Source: Saprospiraceae bacterium (GTDB taxonomy: Bacteria; Bacteroidota; Bacteroidia; Chitinophagales; Saprospiraceae). From it: a stretch of 64,000 nt of DNA. The notes beneath the pieces were generated by a model. The model searched no databases and was not told the origin of the DNA. It saw only the letters and a list, made by a program, of their open reading frames with translations. The stretch lies in contig JAEUUP010000044.1 of assembly GCA_016787525.1 (NCBI GenBank), forward strand, positions 96,905 through 160,904, given 5' to 3'. A program made the translations under genes and the position numbers. Each line of letters begins with the position of its first letter. The stretch's first letter is position 1. Of this stretch, positions 45,495 to 54,444 are shown piece by piece.

Positions 45495-46589
45495 ATGACT
45501 TTTAAAAATACATATACAATTCCAGATCTTCTGACCAACGAGTCGTTTTTGAATTTCTATTTCCAAAGAAATGAGGATGACATCTTGGATTGGGAAGATT
45601 GGCGCGACGAGAATCCTGACAATGAGCAATTGATCAAACAAGCCTTTGACCTTTTGGACCGACTCTCGTTGAAGTGGAATGAAACGGAAATCAAACAGCG
45701 TTTTGCTGAACTCAAACACCGCTTAGAGCCAGAGGCTGTGCTGGAAGAGGTGGACAGACCTGTTCTTGTCGCCTCTTATTGGCGAAGATGGGTGGCGGCG
45801 GCGACTGTTTTGATTGTGGTGTCTTTGGGTATTGGTCTGTACCTCGACAATCGGGTGGCACGCCAATGGATTGTCGAGAACAGTGATGCGTCTAAGCCAG
45901 CGATTCATACACTTAAAGATGGTTCAAAAGTGACTTTGATGGGCAAAAGTCATTTGGAAATTGCCCAAAATTTCAATGAGACATCCAGAACGGTCAAATT
46001 AGTCGGCGAGGCTTTCTTTGAAGTGGCGCATAATCCCGATAAGCCGTTCTTTGTCATCACTGATAATATCGTCACCAAGGTTTTGGGAACGAGTTTTTTT
46101 GTAAAATCGCCTATTGAGGAGAACGGGGCGGGCGGTAAGAGCGACAAAAACAGTAAAGCCATCGAAATTGAGGTCGTCACGGGCAAAGTTTCTGTTTTCA
46201 CAAAGGATAAAACGAGCAAAACGAGTGAATCCATCGAGAACGGTGTGATTTTGACACCGAATCAAAAGGTCACTTATTGGGCAGAAAAGAAAAACTTTGT
46301 GGTGGGACTCGTTGCCAAGCCTGTTCTTATCGAAAAGGTGAACAAAGAACCCAACGTGGAGCAGTTCCGTTTCGATGAAACACCTTTGTCGGAGGCTTTG
46401 ACGAAATTGGAAAAGGCTTATGGGATTCAAATTGTTCTGTCGAATGACAAGATGAATGAATGTCCCATCACTGCCAACTTGGGTAAGCAGCCTTTATTTG
46501 GCAAATTGGACTTGTTGTGTGCGATTTTGAAAGCGAGTTATGAGGTGCAAGGCACACAAATATTGATAACAGGACGTGGTTGCGAATAA
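45495..46589 (+). CDS. FecR-family anti-sigma factor
   Basis: 364 aa from the ATG at 45495. The cytoplasmic N-terminal part (1-96) binds the sigma factor, and a membrane helix spans about 97-117 (WRRWVAAATVLIVVSLGIGL). The periplasmic FecR domain follows (about 130-240, HTLKDGSKVTLMGKSHLEIA, FEVAHNPDKPFFVIT), then a DUF4974 domain at the end (about 290-360, FDETPLSEALTKLEKAYGIQ). It relays the TonB receptor signal to the sigma factor. Confidence 0.93.
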   Translation: MTFKNTYTIPDLLTNESFLNFYFQRNEDDILDWEDWRDENPDNEQLIKQAFDLLDRLSLKWNETEIKQRFAELKHRLEPEAVLEEVDRPVLVASYWRRWVAAATVLIVVSLGIGLYLDNRVARQWIVENSDASKPAIHTLKDGSKVTLMGKSHLEIAQNFNETSRTVKLVGEAFFEVAHNPDKPFFVITDNIVTKVLGTSFFVKSPIEENGAGGKSDKNSKAIEIEVVTGKVSVFTKDKTSKTSESIENGVILTPNQKVTYWAEKKNFVVGLVAKPVLIEKVNKEPNVEQFRFDETPLSEALTKLEKAYGIQIVLSNDKMNECPITANLGKQPLFGKLDLLCAILKASYEVQGTQILITGRGCE

Positions 46590-46776
46590 GTCTTTAACAA
46601 TCGGGCAGAAGAAGCAATTTATCTCTTTTATATATTAACAAACCCGTTTCATTTATCATTTTCTAACGAGAATTTCAGATTTCATGGAGGCTCTGCCTTC
46701 TGGAATCCAGCCAGTTTATTGTGTCAACTCAACTCTTTTTACTCAACTCTTTATATCAACTAAAAACAAGTTTCAG

Positions 46777-49700
46777 ATGGAAAAACAACAACAATGTATG
46801 ACAAGCAAGCTCGAACAGCTTATGAAACTATCTCTATCACAACTATTCCTATCTCTTCTGTTCACGACACTCTCTTTCGCAAGTCCTAAAGCGCAAGACA
46901 TTTTAGAGAAGAAAGTAACGATTCGTCTGGACAATGTTGAGTTGCGCAACGCCTTACAGGAGCTTGAAAAGGAAGCCAATGTCCAATTTGGCTACTCTTC
47001 AAAAGCCATCAAGGTGCAGCGCAAGGTCTCTGTCAACGCTCAAAACCAACGTTTGGCAGAAGTGTTGAATACTATTTTCAACCCGATGCGTATTTCTTAC
47101 AGAGTGGTGAATGATCAAATCATCTTAACCAATATCAACAGCAGCGAAACGCCCCCCCTCAGTACAGAGTTGGGCAATAGCCGCCTCGAAAGCAACAAAG
47201 CGGCGGTCACTATCGGCGGAACAGTGCGCGATGAGAAAGGTGAACCCATTCCAAGTGTCAATATCACCGTCAAAGGAATAACTAAAGGGATCCAAACTGG
47301 GATGGACGGGCGATTTCAAATGGAAGTTAATGTGGGCGATGTGCTTGTTATTAGCTCTGTGGGCTATACTAAGCAAGAAATTACGGTCACTGGCAAAGAT
47401 CAATCGAATCTGAGCATCGTTCTGAAAGAAGACCAATCCACTTTGGGCGAAGTGACGGTCGTGGGTTCTCGTTTTACCAAGTCTCGTACCGATGTGGAAC
47501 GCCCTGTGCCGATTGATGTCATCAATATCAAGGAGTTACAAGCCACAGGTCAGGTGGATTTGGGACAATCATTGCACTATTCTGCGCCTTCTTTCAATGC
47601 TTATAAGTTCGGTATCAATGATGGCGCGCCTTTCGTGGACCCTGCGACACTGAGGGGTCTCGGTCCCGACCAAGTTTTGGTCTTGGTCAACAACAAACGT
47701 CGCCACAAAGTCTCGTTTTTAAGTATCAACGACGGTGTTGGTAAAGGTCAAGTGGGTACAGACATCAATATTGTCCCGTCTTTAGCCGTCAAACGGGTCG
47801 AAGTTTTGCGCGATGGGGCGGCTGCTCAGTATGGTTCGGATGCCATCGCAGGTGTTATCAATATGCAATTGAACAATGCCTCTTCGGGTGGTACAGTGAC
47901 CGCTTATTATGGTCAAGGTTACAGCAAACCCAATTTAGATGTCAAAAACGTCATTACACCCAAACTGACTCAAGATGGTAAAACCTACAGTATGGCTGCC
48001 AATTTTGGTTTGAAATTAGCTCAAAAAGGCTTTTTGAATACAACTTTGACATTCAACAAACACGATGGCTACGACCGTTCTGGTACTTATTCTTCGTCGA
48101 ATGGCTACTACACAAAGGTCAAAGCAACCGACGACAGTTTGGTTAAAGCCAGAGGCATCAATTTGGATAGAGCCTTCTTGGGTTCTGCAAAAAGCGAGAC
48201 TTATGGTGCGTTTATCAATGCAGGTTTGCCTATCAACAAGAACTGGGATGCGTATGCCTTTGGTGGTTATACATTCAAACACGTGACAACCTTCGTTTTC
48301 ACGCGTCCACCTTCCAATACACGCCGCTCTGTTTTGTCTAAATTCCCCGATGGTTACAACCCCATTGCCCCTGCTGACATGAATGACTTCGCTCTGACAG
48401 CAGGTGCGAAGGGAAAAGTGGGCAATGGCTGGAATCTCGACCTCAGTGTCAATCAAGGTTCAAACAGAGTGGATTGGAATGCGGAGAATACAGTCAATCC
48501 AAGTTTAGGTGATGCCTCTCCAACTGAATTTTACGTCGGTCAAACTCGTGTTATGCAGTCCATCTTGAACGCCGACCTTTCCAAAACTTTCAATGAAGGC
48601 AGCTATCCCAACTTCAGCATCGCCGCAGGAACGGAAGCTCGCCGCGAAAACTTCCGTCAAAAGGCTGGTGACAAAGCTGCTTACGAGGCAGGCCCACTGA
48701 AAACAACCAAAGATGTGGGTTCAAGCGGTCGTGAAGGCTTTAGTGACAAAACAGCTGGCAATTGGAACAGAACCAATGTAGGCATCTATGTCGAAGGTGA
48801 GAGTGATTTGAACAAACACATCCTATTGGGTGCAGCGGCTCGTTTTGAGAATTACAGTGATTTTGGCTCTGACGTGTCTTACAAACTCAATACACGCATC
48901 AAAATCATTGACCAACTCTCTGTTCGTGGTTCGTTCAGCCGTGGTTTCCGTGCGCCCAATATCACACAGTCACATTACAGCAACTATGTCAACATTTCCT
49001 TCGACAATGCAGGTAATTCGATCCTCAACCCCATCATTCCCGCAGATGGTAGTTTAGCCGCTGCCTTGGGTTTGGGTCTGGACAATGGTTTGAAAAAAGA
49101 AACCTCTAACGACATTTCAACAGGTTTGACTTTAAAACTCGGTGAAGACTTCTTGTTCACAGCCGACTATTACAATATCAAAGTGAAAGACCGTATTCAG
49201 TTGTCGGGCGGTATCAATGTTGCCAATATTCCCGCTTTTGTATCAGCAGGCTTCAATCAAACAGCCAATGTCTTTGTCAATGCCTTCAATACCACCACGA
49301 ATGGTATCGAATTGGTCGCTGCTTACAACAAAAAGATAGGCACAGACAGCCGTTTGAACATCAACTTGGCATTTTCTTCGATGAATACTGAGGCGGACAC
49401 CAGCAGCATCAAAAAAACAAGTCAAGGCACAAACGTGGTGGACAATGCTTCTTTGATATACATCACGGATGGTCAACCGCGCAACAAGCTCATCGGCTCA
49501 ATTGGCTACGATTTTAAAAAATTCGGCATCACTTTCCGCACCACACGCTTTGGTGAAGTGATTGACCCATTGGCAACATTGACAACTGCTGACCCAAAAA
49601 CAGGTCTGAAATACCAAACTTTGTCTGCCAAGACCTTGTTCGACGTGGCTTTGACATACAGACCTTTGGATAAGCTGTCTCTTCAATTGGCTGTCAACAA

Positions 49701-49830
49701 TATGACCGATGTTTATCCCGACTTATTGGCTGTGCCGCAGACGACCAACGAAGTTGTCTTCTCACGCCGCACCAACCAGTTCGGTACACAAGGTCGCTTC
49801 ATCAGTTTGACCGCTACTTACAATTTCTAA
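46777..49830 (+). CDS. TonB-dependent outer membrane receptor with STN signalling domain
   Basis: 1017 aa from the ATG at 46777 (31 further upstream codons are open). Signal peptide about 1-36. An STN (secretin/TonB short N-terminal) domain at about 47-120 contacts FecR; a carboxypeptidase-D-regulatory-like domain is at about 146-217; the plug domain is about 225-350 (GLGPDQVLVLVNNKRRHKVS, VEVLRDGAAAQYGSDAIAG). The 22-stranded barrel ends in Phe (SLTATYNF), as needed for BAM. No SusD partner follows, so a siderophore-, vitamin- or other single-component transporter is more likely than a SusC. The substrate is unknown. Confidence 0.93.
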   Translation: MEKQQQCMTSKLEQLMKLSLSQLFLSLLFTTLSFASPKAQDILEKKVTIRLDNVELRNALQELEKEANVQFGYSSKAIKVQRKVSVNAQNQRLAEVLNTIFNPMRISYRVVNDQIILTNINSSETPPLSTELGNSRLESNKAAVTIGGTVRDEKGEPIPSVNITVKGITKGIQTGMDGRFQMEVNVGDVLVISSVGYTKQEITVTGKDQSNLSIVLKEDQSTLGEVTVVGSRFTKSRTDVERPVPIDVINIKELQATGQVDLGQSLHYSAPSFNAYKFGINDGAPFVDPATLRGLGPDQVLVLVNNKRRHKVSFLSINDGVGKGQVGTDINIVPSLAVKRVEVLRDGAAAQYGSDAIAGVINMQLNNASSGGTVTAYYGQGYSKPNLDVKNVITPKLTQDGKTYSMAANFGLKLAQKGFLNTTLTFNKHDGYDRSGTYSSSNGYYTKVKATDDSLVKARGINLDRAFLGSAKSETYGAFINAGLPINKNWDAYAFGGYTFKHVTTFVFTRPPSNTRRSVLSKFPDGYNPIAPADMNDFALTAGAKGKVGNGWNLDLSVNQGSNRVDWNAENTVNPSLGDASPTEFYVGQTRVMQSILNADLSKTFNEGSYPNFSIAAGTEARRENFRQKAGDKAAYEAGPLKTTKDVGSSGREGFSDKTAGNWNRTNVGIYVEGESDLNKHILLGAAARFENYSDFGSDVSYKLNTRIKIIDQLSVRGSFSRGFRAPNITQSHYSNYVNISFDNAGNSILNPIIPADGSLAAALGLGLDNGLKKETSNDISTGLTLKLGEDFLFTADYYNIKVKDRIQLSGGINVANIPAFVSAGFNQTANVFVNAFNTTTNGIELVAAYNKKIGTDSRLNINLAFSSMNTEADTSSIKKTSQGTNVVDNASLIYITDGQPRNKLIGSIGYDFKKFGITFRTTRFGEVIDPLATLTTADPKTGLKYQTLSAKTLFDVALTYRPLDKLSLQLAVNNMTDVYPDLLAVPQTTNEVVFSRRTNQFGTQGRFISLTATYNF

Positions 49831-49840
49831 ACGACTTCTC

Positions 49841-49878
49841 TGTTTGGGGAACGCATCATGCACAACGTTCCCCAAACA
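49841..49878 (+). terminator. Terminator-like hairpin after the TonB receptor gene
   Basis: Perfect 13-bp arms TGTTTGGGGAACG / CGTTCCCCAAACA with a 12-nt loop, 11 bp after the stop. It is followed at once by a reversed motif copy (49882-49891), without a T-tract. Confidence 0.8.
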
Positions 49879-49907
49879 GGCCCCCTCAGTATTTTCATTG
49901 ATTTGAA

Positions 49908-50392
49908 GGATTCTTGCAACATTCAGAGGTCTTTTTCCAAAAATCACCTCCGAACTTTGCAACTTTCTCTCTGACTTTTGCAATGTTCCGAGGTCTTTTT
50001 TAAAAAATCACCTCCGAATCTTGCAACTTTCTCTTTGACTTTTGCAATGTTCCGAGGTCTTTTTTAAAAAATCACCTCCAAACCTTGCAACTTTCTCTCT
50101 GACTTTTGCAATGTTCCGAGGTCTTTTTCCAAAAATCACCTCCGAATCTTGCAACTTTCTCTTTGATTCTTGCAAAGTTCAGAGGTCTTTTTTAAAAAAT
50201 CACCTCCGAACTTTGCAACTTTCTCTCTGACTTTTGCAATGTTCCGAGGTCTTTTTCCAAAAATCACCTCCGAACTTTGCAACTTTCTTGCTGATTCTTG
50301 CAATGTTCAGAGGTCTTTTTCCAAAATCACCTCCGAACCTTGAAACTTTCTTGCTGACTTTTGCAATGTTCAGAGGTCTTTTTCCGATTTCC
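49908..50392. repeat. 64-bp tandem array of eight near-palindromic units
   Basis: GAGGTCT recurs at 49926, 49990, 50054, 50118, 50182, 50246, 50310 and 50373: seven steps, six of 64 bp and the last 63 bp. Each unit is a large imperfect palindrome: TTGCAATGTTCCGAGGT, a T-run/A-run centre, then ACCTCCGAA and TTGCAA. Units differ mainly at 5-6 positions (CCG/CAG, TTAA/CCAA, CTT/TCT). No sensible reading frame. Each unit could form a hairpin or cruciform, or bind a dimeric protein. Confidence 0.95.
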
Positions 50393-50459
50393 TTTGTTCA
50401 GAATTGAAAATCCGAAAGAACAATTGAACACTACATAGGCATTTTAGAAAAGCTCAATC

Positions 50460-50680
50460 AGGATTTCAAATTGGGGGTGCTCTTAAAACCCATAGGGTTG
50501 CCATTTTGGTAGAAAATAGCAATAAATACGATTATTGAATGCCGTAGGCATGGCATTACAAAGGATTTAATCACTCATTTTCTTCACAAAATACCATGCC
50601 TACGGCATTGAAAACAAACAGGTGCTTTATTGCTACCCAAATGCCGACCCTACGGGTTTAAATTAGAGAGCTACGCCCTC
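50460..50680. repeat. Foldback element, copy 2 (degenerate)
   Basis: Same orientation as the element at 29590-29832. The interior 79 bp (50502-50580) differ at only 2 positions. The outer arms have diverged: AAACCCATAGGGTTG (from 50486) still pairs imperfectly with the stretch around 50650. An extra inner pair, AATGCCGTAGGCATGG / CCATGCCTACGGCATT, is better kept here than in copy 1. Confidence 0.85.
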
Positions 50681-50706
50681 ATTTTGATGTAAAACAAAAC
50701 AGAAAG

Positions 50707-50778
50707 CTACCAACGTTCAGCACCTCTGGTGCATGAGACAACGAAATCTAAAGCACCAGAGGTGCTAAACGTTGGTAG
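50707..50778. repeat. 72-bp foldback with 26-bp arms
   Basis: Arms at 50707-50732 and 50753-50778 differ at one position; each arm holds a smaller palindrome (GCACCTCTGGTGC). The loop is 20 bp. Unrelated in sequence to the neighbouring foldback. Nothing else was seen between 50779 and the next gene. Confidence 0.9.
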
Positions 50779-50903
50779 AATAGCACCAAAAGCGACATTC
50801 ATCGGTGCGCAGCACCATAACTTTTATAACATACTTTGACCATATTGAAAAACAAGAAAGAACAACTTAAAAACTTTTCGTTACAATAAAAACACTTGAT
50901 GCA

Positions 50904-52400
50904 ATGCAAAAATGTGATGTAATCGTTGTGGGCAGTGGCAATGCCGCTTTGTGTGCAGGCATTTCAGCACTCGAACATGGTGCGCGAGTTCTCATCGTCG
51001 AGAAAGCCACTTTTGAAGAAATGGGCGGCAACAGCCGCTACACAGCAGGCGCGATGCGTTTCGCTTACGACTCCAACGAAGACCTGCTGCCGCTTTTGAA
51101 AGATCCCAACGATGAACGGATAGCGATAACAGACTTTGGCAGTTATCCTAAAGAAAAATTCCTCGCCGACCTCAAACACTTCAACGAAGGCGAACCCATT
51201 ACGGAACTGCAACAGTTTCTGGTGGACGAAAGCCTGCCTGCTTTACAATGGTTGGCCACACACCACATCAAATTCGCGCCGATTTACAGCCGTCAGTCTT
51301 TTATGAAGGACGGCAAATACATCTTTTGGGGCGGTTTGACCCTTGAGGCAGAAGGTGAAGGCAATGGTTTGGTGATGGACGAGCTGAAACGGTTTCAGGA
51401 CTTAGGTGGTACAATATTGTACGACTGTGCCGCAACAGAAATCGTGACAGACAAGGGTAAAATCGTCGGTCTGACATGCCACTACCAAGGTCAAGACGCA
51501 TTTTTCGAGACCCCCTCAGTCATTTTAGGCTGTGGCGGCTTTGAAGCCAACAAAGAATTACGTATCCGATACTTGGGCGATAAATGGGGCGATGCGAAAG
51601 TACGTGGCACACGCCACAATCTTGGTCATGGACTGACGATGGCGACACAACTCGGGGCGGCATTGAATGGTTATTTCGGTGGTTGTCATGCGACACCGAT
51701 GGACAGATACATGCCCGAATATGGTAACTTAAACATTCCGCACATCGAGCGCAAACATTATCGCAAAATCAGCTACCTATTCGGGGTCATGCTCAATGCC
51801 AACGGCGAGCGATTCGTAGATGAGGGCGCAGATTTCCGCAACTACACCTATGCCCAGTTCGGTAAAGCCGTCTTGGAGCAACCCCTCAGTATCGCTTGGC
51901 AAATCTTCGATGCCAAAGTCTGGCACTTGCTCTATGGGGAATATAAAACCTCGGATGCCAGCTTTGTGGAAGCCAACACTTTAGAAGAGTTGGTGGCACA
52001 ACTCACCGATGTCAACCCACAACAAGCCCTCGAAACCCTCAGAAACTACAATGCGGCTGTCCGTCAAGACAAACCATTCGACCCAACCATCAAAGATGGT
52101 CGCTGTACTGAGGGGTTGACGCTGAACAAAACGAATTGGGCGAACGTGTTGGACACACCTCCTTTCCGAGCCTATCCTGTCACGGGCGGTATCACGTTCA
52201 CCTACGGCGGTTTGAAGGTCAATCAGAGAGGAGAAGTGCTGAATACTGAGGGGGTTCCCATTGCAGGTCTCTTTGCTTGTGGCGAAATGGTCGGAGGTGT
52301 TTTCTTTCACGGCTATCCAGGCGGCTCGGGTCTGACATCAGGGACTATTTTCGGGCGATATGCGGGCCAGTCGGCAGCTCAATTTTGTTCTTTGATATGA
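50904..52400 (+). CDS. tcuA: FAD-dependent tricarballylate dehydrogenase-like protein (TcuA)
   Basis: 498 aa, a soluble member of the fumarate reductase/succinate dehydrogenase flavoprotein group. FAD motif CDVIVVGSGNAALCAGISAL at the N-terminus, substrate/FAD contact EEMGGNSRYTAGAMRF, and the C-terminal GGITFTYGGLKVNQRGEVL followed by GLFACGEMVGGVFFHGYPGG. TcuA oxidises tricarballylate to cis-aconitate. The assignment to this subfamily is likely; the substrate is inferred, supported by the PrpF-like gene nearby. Motif copies at 51882 (PLSI), 52106 and 52244 (TEG). Confidence 0.82.
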   Translation: MQKCDVIVVGSGNAALCAGISALEHGARVLIVEKATFEEMGGNSRYTAGAMRFAYDSNEDLLPLLKDPNDERIAITDFGSYPKEKFLADLKHFNEGEPITELQQFLVDESLPALQWLATHHIKFAPIYSRQSFMKDGKYIFWGGLTLEAEGEGNGLVMDELKRFQDLGGTILYDCAATEIVTDKGKIVGLTCHYQGQDAFFETPSVILGCGGFEANKELRIRYLGDKWGDAKVRGTRHNLGHGLTMATQLGAALNGYFGGCHATPMDRYMPEYGNLNIPHIERKHYRKISYLFGVMLNANGERFVDEGADFRNYTYAQFGKAVLEQPLSIAWQIFDAKVWHLLYGEYKTSDASFVEANTLEELVAQLTDVNPQQALETLRNYNAAVRQDKPFDPTIKDGRCTEGLTLNKTNWANVLDTPPFRAYPVTGGITFTYGGLKVNQRGEVLNTEGVPIAGLFACGEMVGGVFFHGYPGGSGLTSGTIFGRYAGQSAAQFCSLI

Positions 52401-52409
52401 CGAAAGTTT

Positions 52410-52442
52410 ACCGTCATCGAGGTTTTGAACCTCGATGACGGT
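52410..52442. terminator. Bidirectional terminator hairpin between convergent genes
   Basis: Perfect 15-bp arms ACCGTCATCGAGGTT / AACCTCGATGACGGT with a 3-nt loop. It lies 9 bp after the tcuA-like stop and 11 bp before the end of the convergent gene. Confidence 0.85.
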
Positions 52443-52453
52443 GATTGACAATA

Positions 52454-53086
52454 TTAGTTTCCGTTTATTTGATTGATGTATGTCTTTACTTGATTTAAAA
52501 TAGCGACAATTTGATAAATATCCTTTTGAGACGCTACAAAAGCATCACTTACAGCATAGTCTTTTCCATTGAGTACAACGAAAAACCAATTTCGTCCAAT
52601 GACATAGCAGCCATACATTGGAAATTCAACATTATTGCGGTGTTGTGCCACTAAAAGTTCAGATAACAATTGACCTTTTGGATCACTTGACCCCCGCTTA
52701 GTTTCTTGCTTGTATTCGTGAATAAAAAAGTAAGGTTGAATAGGTTTTTGTTTGCCTTTCGCAATCATAAAATCAACTCGACCTCCGATTTCTATGCCGT
52801 TGATGGTGGCACTCAAAGGACGTTGTGAAAAAACAGTATAGACTCTTGAAGAATAATCAACAATATCTAAAATAGGGCTTATCCCCTGCATTTTGAGTTC
52901 GTCTTCATTCCAATAATCGGCGTACTCAAAATATTTATTGCTCAGTTTATCTAAACGTTTTTTAGTTACATCATCAAAAGTAGCCGTCGCACTGAGCCAA
53001 TCGTTTAGCAATGTTGAATTGTAATCTTGTACTAAGCCAAATTCTGTTTCTAAATCTTGAGTTTCCCAGTTTTCAAAATTTCGCAT
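52454..53086 (-). CDS. Hypothetical protein with PD-(D/E)xK nuclease-like core
   Basis: 210 aa, no signal or membrane segment. The core GGRVDFMIAKGKQKPIQPYF followed by FIHEYKQE fits the Asp ... Glu-x-Lys pattern of restriction-endonuclease-like folds. The rest (DPKGQLLSELLVAQ, YGCYVIGRNWFFVVLNG) is like Bacteroidota proteins that resemble type I/III restriction or transposon nucleases. It is oriented against the surrounding catabolic genes, which suggests insertion. Nuclease activity is an inference. Confidence 0.65.
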   Translation of the reverse strand: MRNFENWETQDLETEFGLVQDYNSTLLNDWLSATATFDDVTKKRLDKLSNKYFEYADYWNEDELKMQGISPILDIVDYSSRVYTVFSQRPLSATINGIEIGGRVDFMIAKGKQKPIQPYFFIHEYKQETKRGSSDPKGQLLSELLVAQHRNNVEFPMYGCYVIGRNWFFVVLNGKDYAVSDAFVASQKDIYQIVAILNQVKTYINQINGN

Positions 53087-53123
53087 AAGCTGATTCTTTT
53101 TTGGGCAAAATTATATATTTTCA

Positions 53124-54341
53124 ATGGATAAATCAATTTTAATTAAAAGACAAAGACAGAGTGGTAAGACCTTAATGTTTGCTGTTGTTATCTCAACCAT
53201 TTTTATAACAATAGGTTGTAAAACACCAACAATCACCCAAACAGCCGTCCATACTGAGGGGGTCAGAAAAACTGTCTTCGACGATGGCGTAGCTTGCACC
53301 TATATGCGCGGAGGAACATCGAAAGGTCCATTCTTCGACATGCGAGATTTGCCACAAGACGTGAATGAACGCAATAAATTCTTGCTAAAAGTCATGGGTT
53401 CGCCCGATGCAAAGCAAATTGATGGCTTAGGCGGCACTGTCACCGTCACGAGTAAGGTCGTGATGGCGCAACCCTCAAAGCGCAAGGGCATAGATGTGGA
53501 TTATCTGTTCGCACAAGTGGACATTGAGAACCCTGTGGTGGACACGACACCACCTTGTGGCAATATGATGGCAGGCGTGGGACCTTTTGCCATCGAAAAA
53601 GGCTGGGTGAAGGCGACAAGTCCTGAGACGCGGGTGATGGTGTACAATATCAACACCAACTCAGTCATCGAGGAAATCGTCCAAACGCCCAATGGCAAAG
53701 TCGAATACAACGGTACGATGAAAATTGATGGCGTACCCGGCACAGCTGCCCCTGTGGTGATGAATCTCTTTGACCAAGTGGGCGGTAAGACGGGCAAATT
53801 GCTGCCAACGGGCAAAATCAAAGAACAAATACAGGGCATAGATGTCACCTTATTGGATGCAGGCTCGACGATGGTGCTGATGAAAGCCAGTGATTTGGGC
53901 ATGGACGGTACTGAGGGGGAGGATTTTTTCAAAAAGAATAAAGATTTGATGACAAAAATCGAGAACATTCGCCTCGAAGCAGGTCAACGCATGGGTTTGG
54001 GCGATGTCCGCAACAGTGTTCTCCCCAAAGTGGGCATCCTCTCGAAACCCCGCAAGACAGGTGGCAATATTACGTCGCGTTATTTGACACCACACACGCT
54101 GCATCCGTCTCATGCGGTCACAGGAGCGATTTGTATCGGCACAGCCTTAAAGATAAAAGGCTCAATAGCCGCAGAAGTCGGCGTGACGAATGGACAAGAC
54201 AAAGAGATGGTCGTGATAGAACATCCGTCGGGCGTGATTGAAGTCAATATCGAGATAGAGAAAAAAGGTGAAACGATAAATGTCAAAAAGGTGGGTACAG
54301 TACGCACCGTGCGCAAGATTATGGAAGGCAAAGTATTTTAG
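53124..54341 (+). CDS. PrpF/4-oxalomesaconate tautomerase-like isomerase with lipoprotein signal
   Basis: 405 aa. The catalytic part has all PrpF-family marks: YMRGGTSKGPFFDMRDLP, DGLGGTVTVTSKVVMAQPS, TTPPCGNMMAGVGPFAIEKG and HPSHAVTGAICIGTALKIKG. These proteins isomerise aconitate-type tricarboxylates (2-methylaconitate, 4-oxalomesaconate). Unusually, a hydrophobic N-terminus (about 17-31) ends in a lipobox-like ITIGC with Cys32, predicting export as a lipoprotein, whereas known family members are cytoplasmic. The motif copy 53252 (HTEGV) joins signal and catalytic domain. Confidence 0.85.
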   Translation: MDKSILIKRQRQSGKTLMFAVVISTIFITIGCKTPTITQTAVHTEGVRKTVFDDGVACTYMRGGTSKGPFFDMRDLPQDVNERNKFLLKVMGSPDAKQIDGLGGTVTVTSKVVMAQPSKRKGIDVDYLFAQVDIENPVVDTTPPCGNMMAGVGPFAIEKGWVKATSPETRVMVYNINTNSVIEEIVQTPNGKVEYNGTMKIDGVPGTAAPVVMNLFDQVGGKTGKLLPTGKIKEQIQGIDVTLLDAGSTMVLMKASDLGMDGTEGEDFFKKNKDLMTKIENIRLEAGQRMGLGDVRNSVLPKVGILSKPRKTGGNITSRYLTPHTLHPSHAVTGAICIGTALKIKGSIAAEVGVTNGQDKEMVVIEHPSGVIEVNIEIEKKGETINVKKVGTVRTVRKIMEGKVF

Positions 54342-54444
54342 TCATTTCAGAGATAATGATTGAGGTTTGTTTATTTTTGAGGAATCTAAGTATCAAAAAT
54401 GGCTGCTCACCGAGCCTTGTTTATTACAAATTACGCATTGTTTT

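Noticed and set aside
50042..50230. 62-aa frame inside the 64-bp array
   Set aside because: 64 is not a multiple of three, so the repeated unit is not read in a constant frame; it is a by-product of the array.
49908..50392. CRISPR array
   Set aside because: The whole 64-bp unit is repeated; there are no unique spacers and no cas genes.
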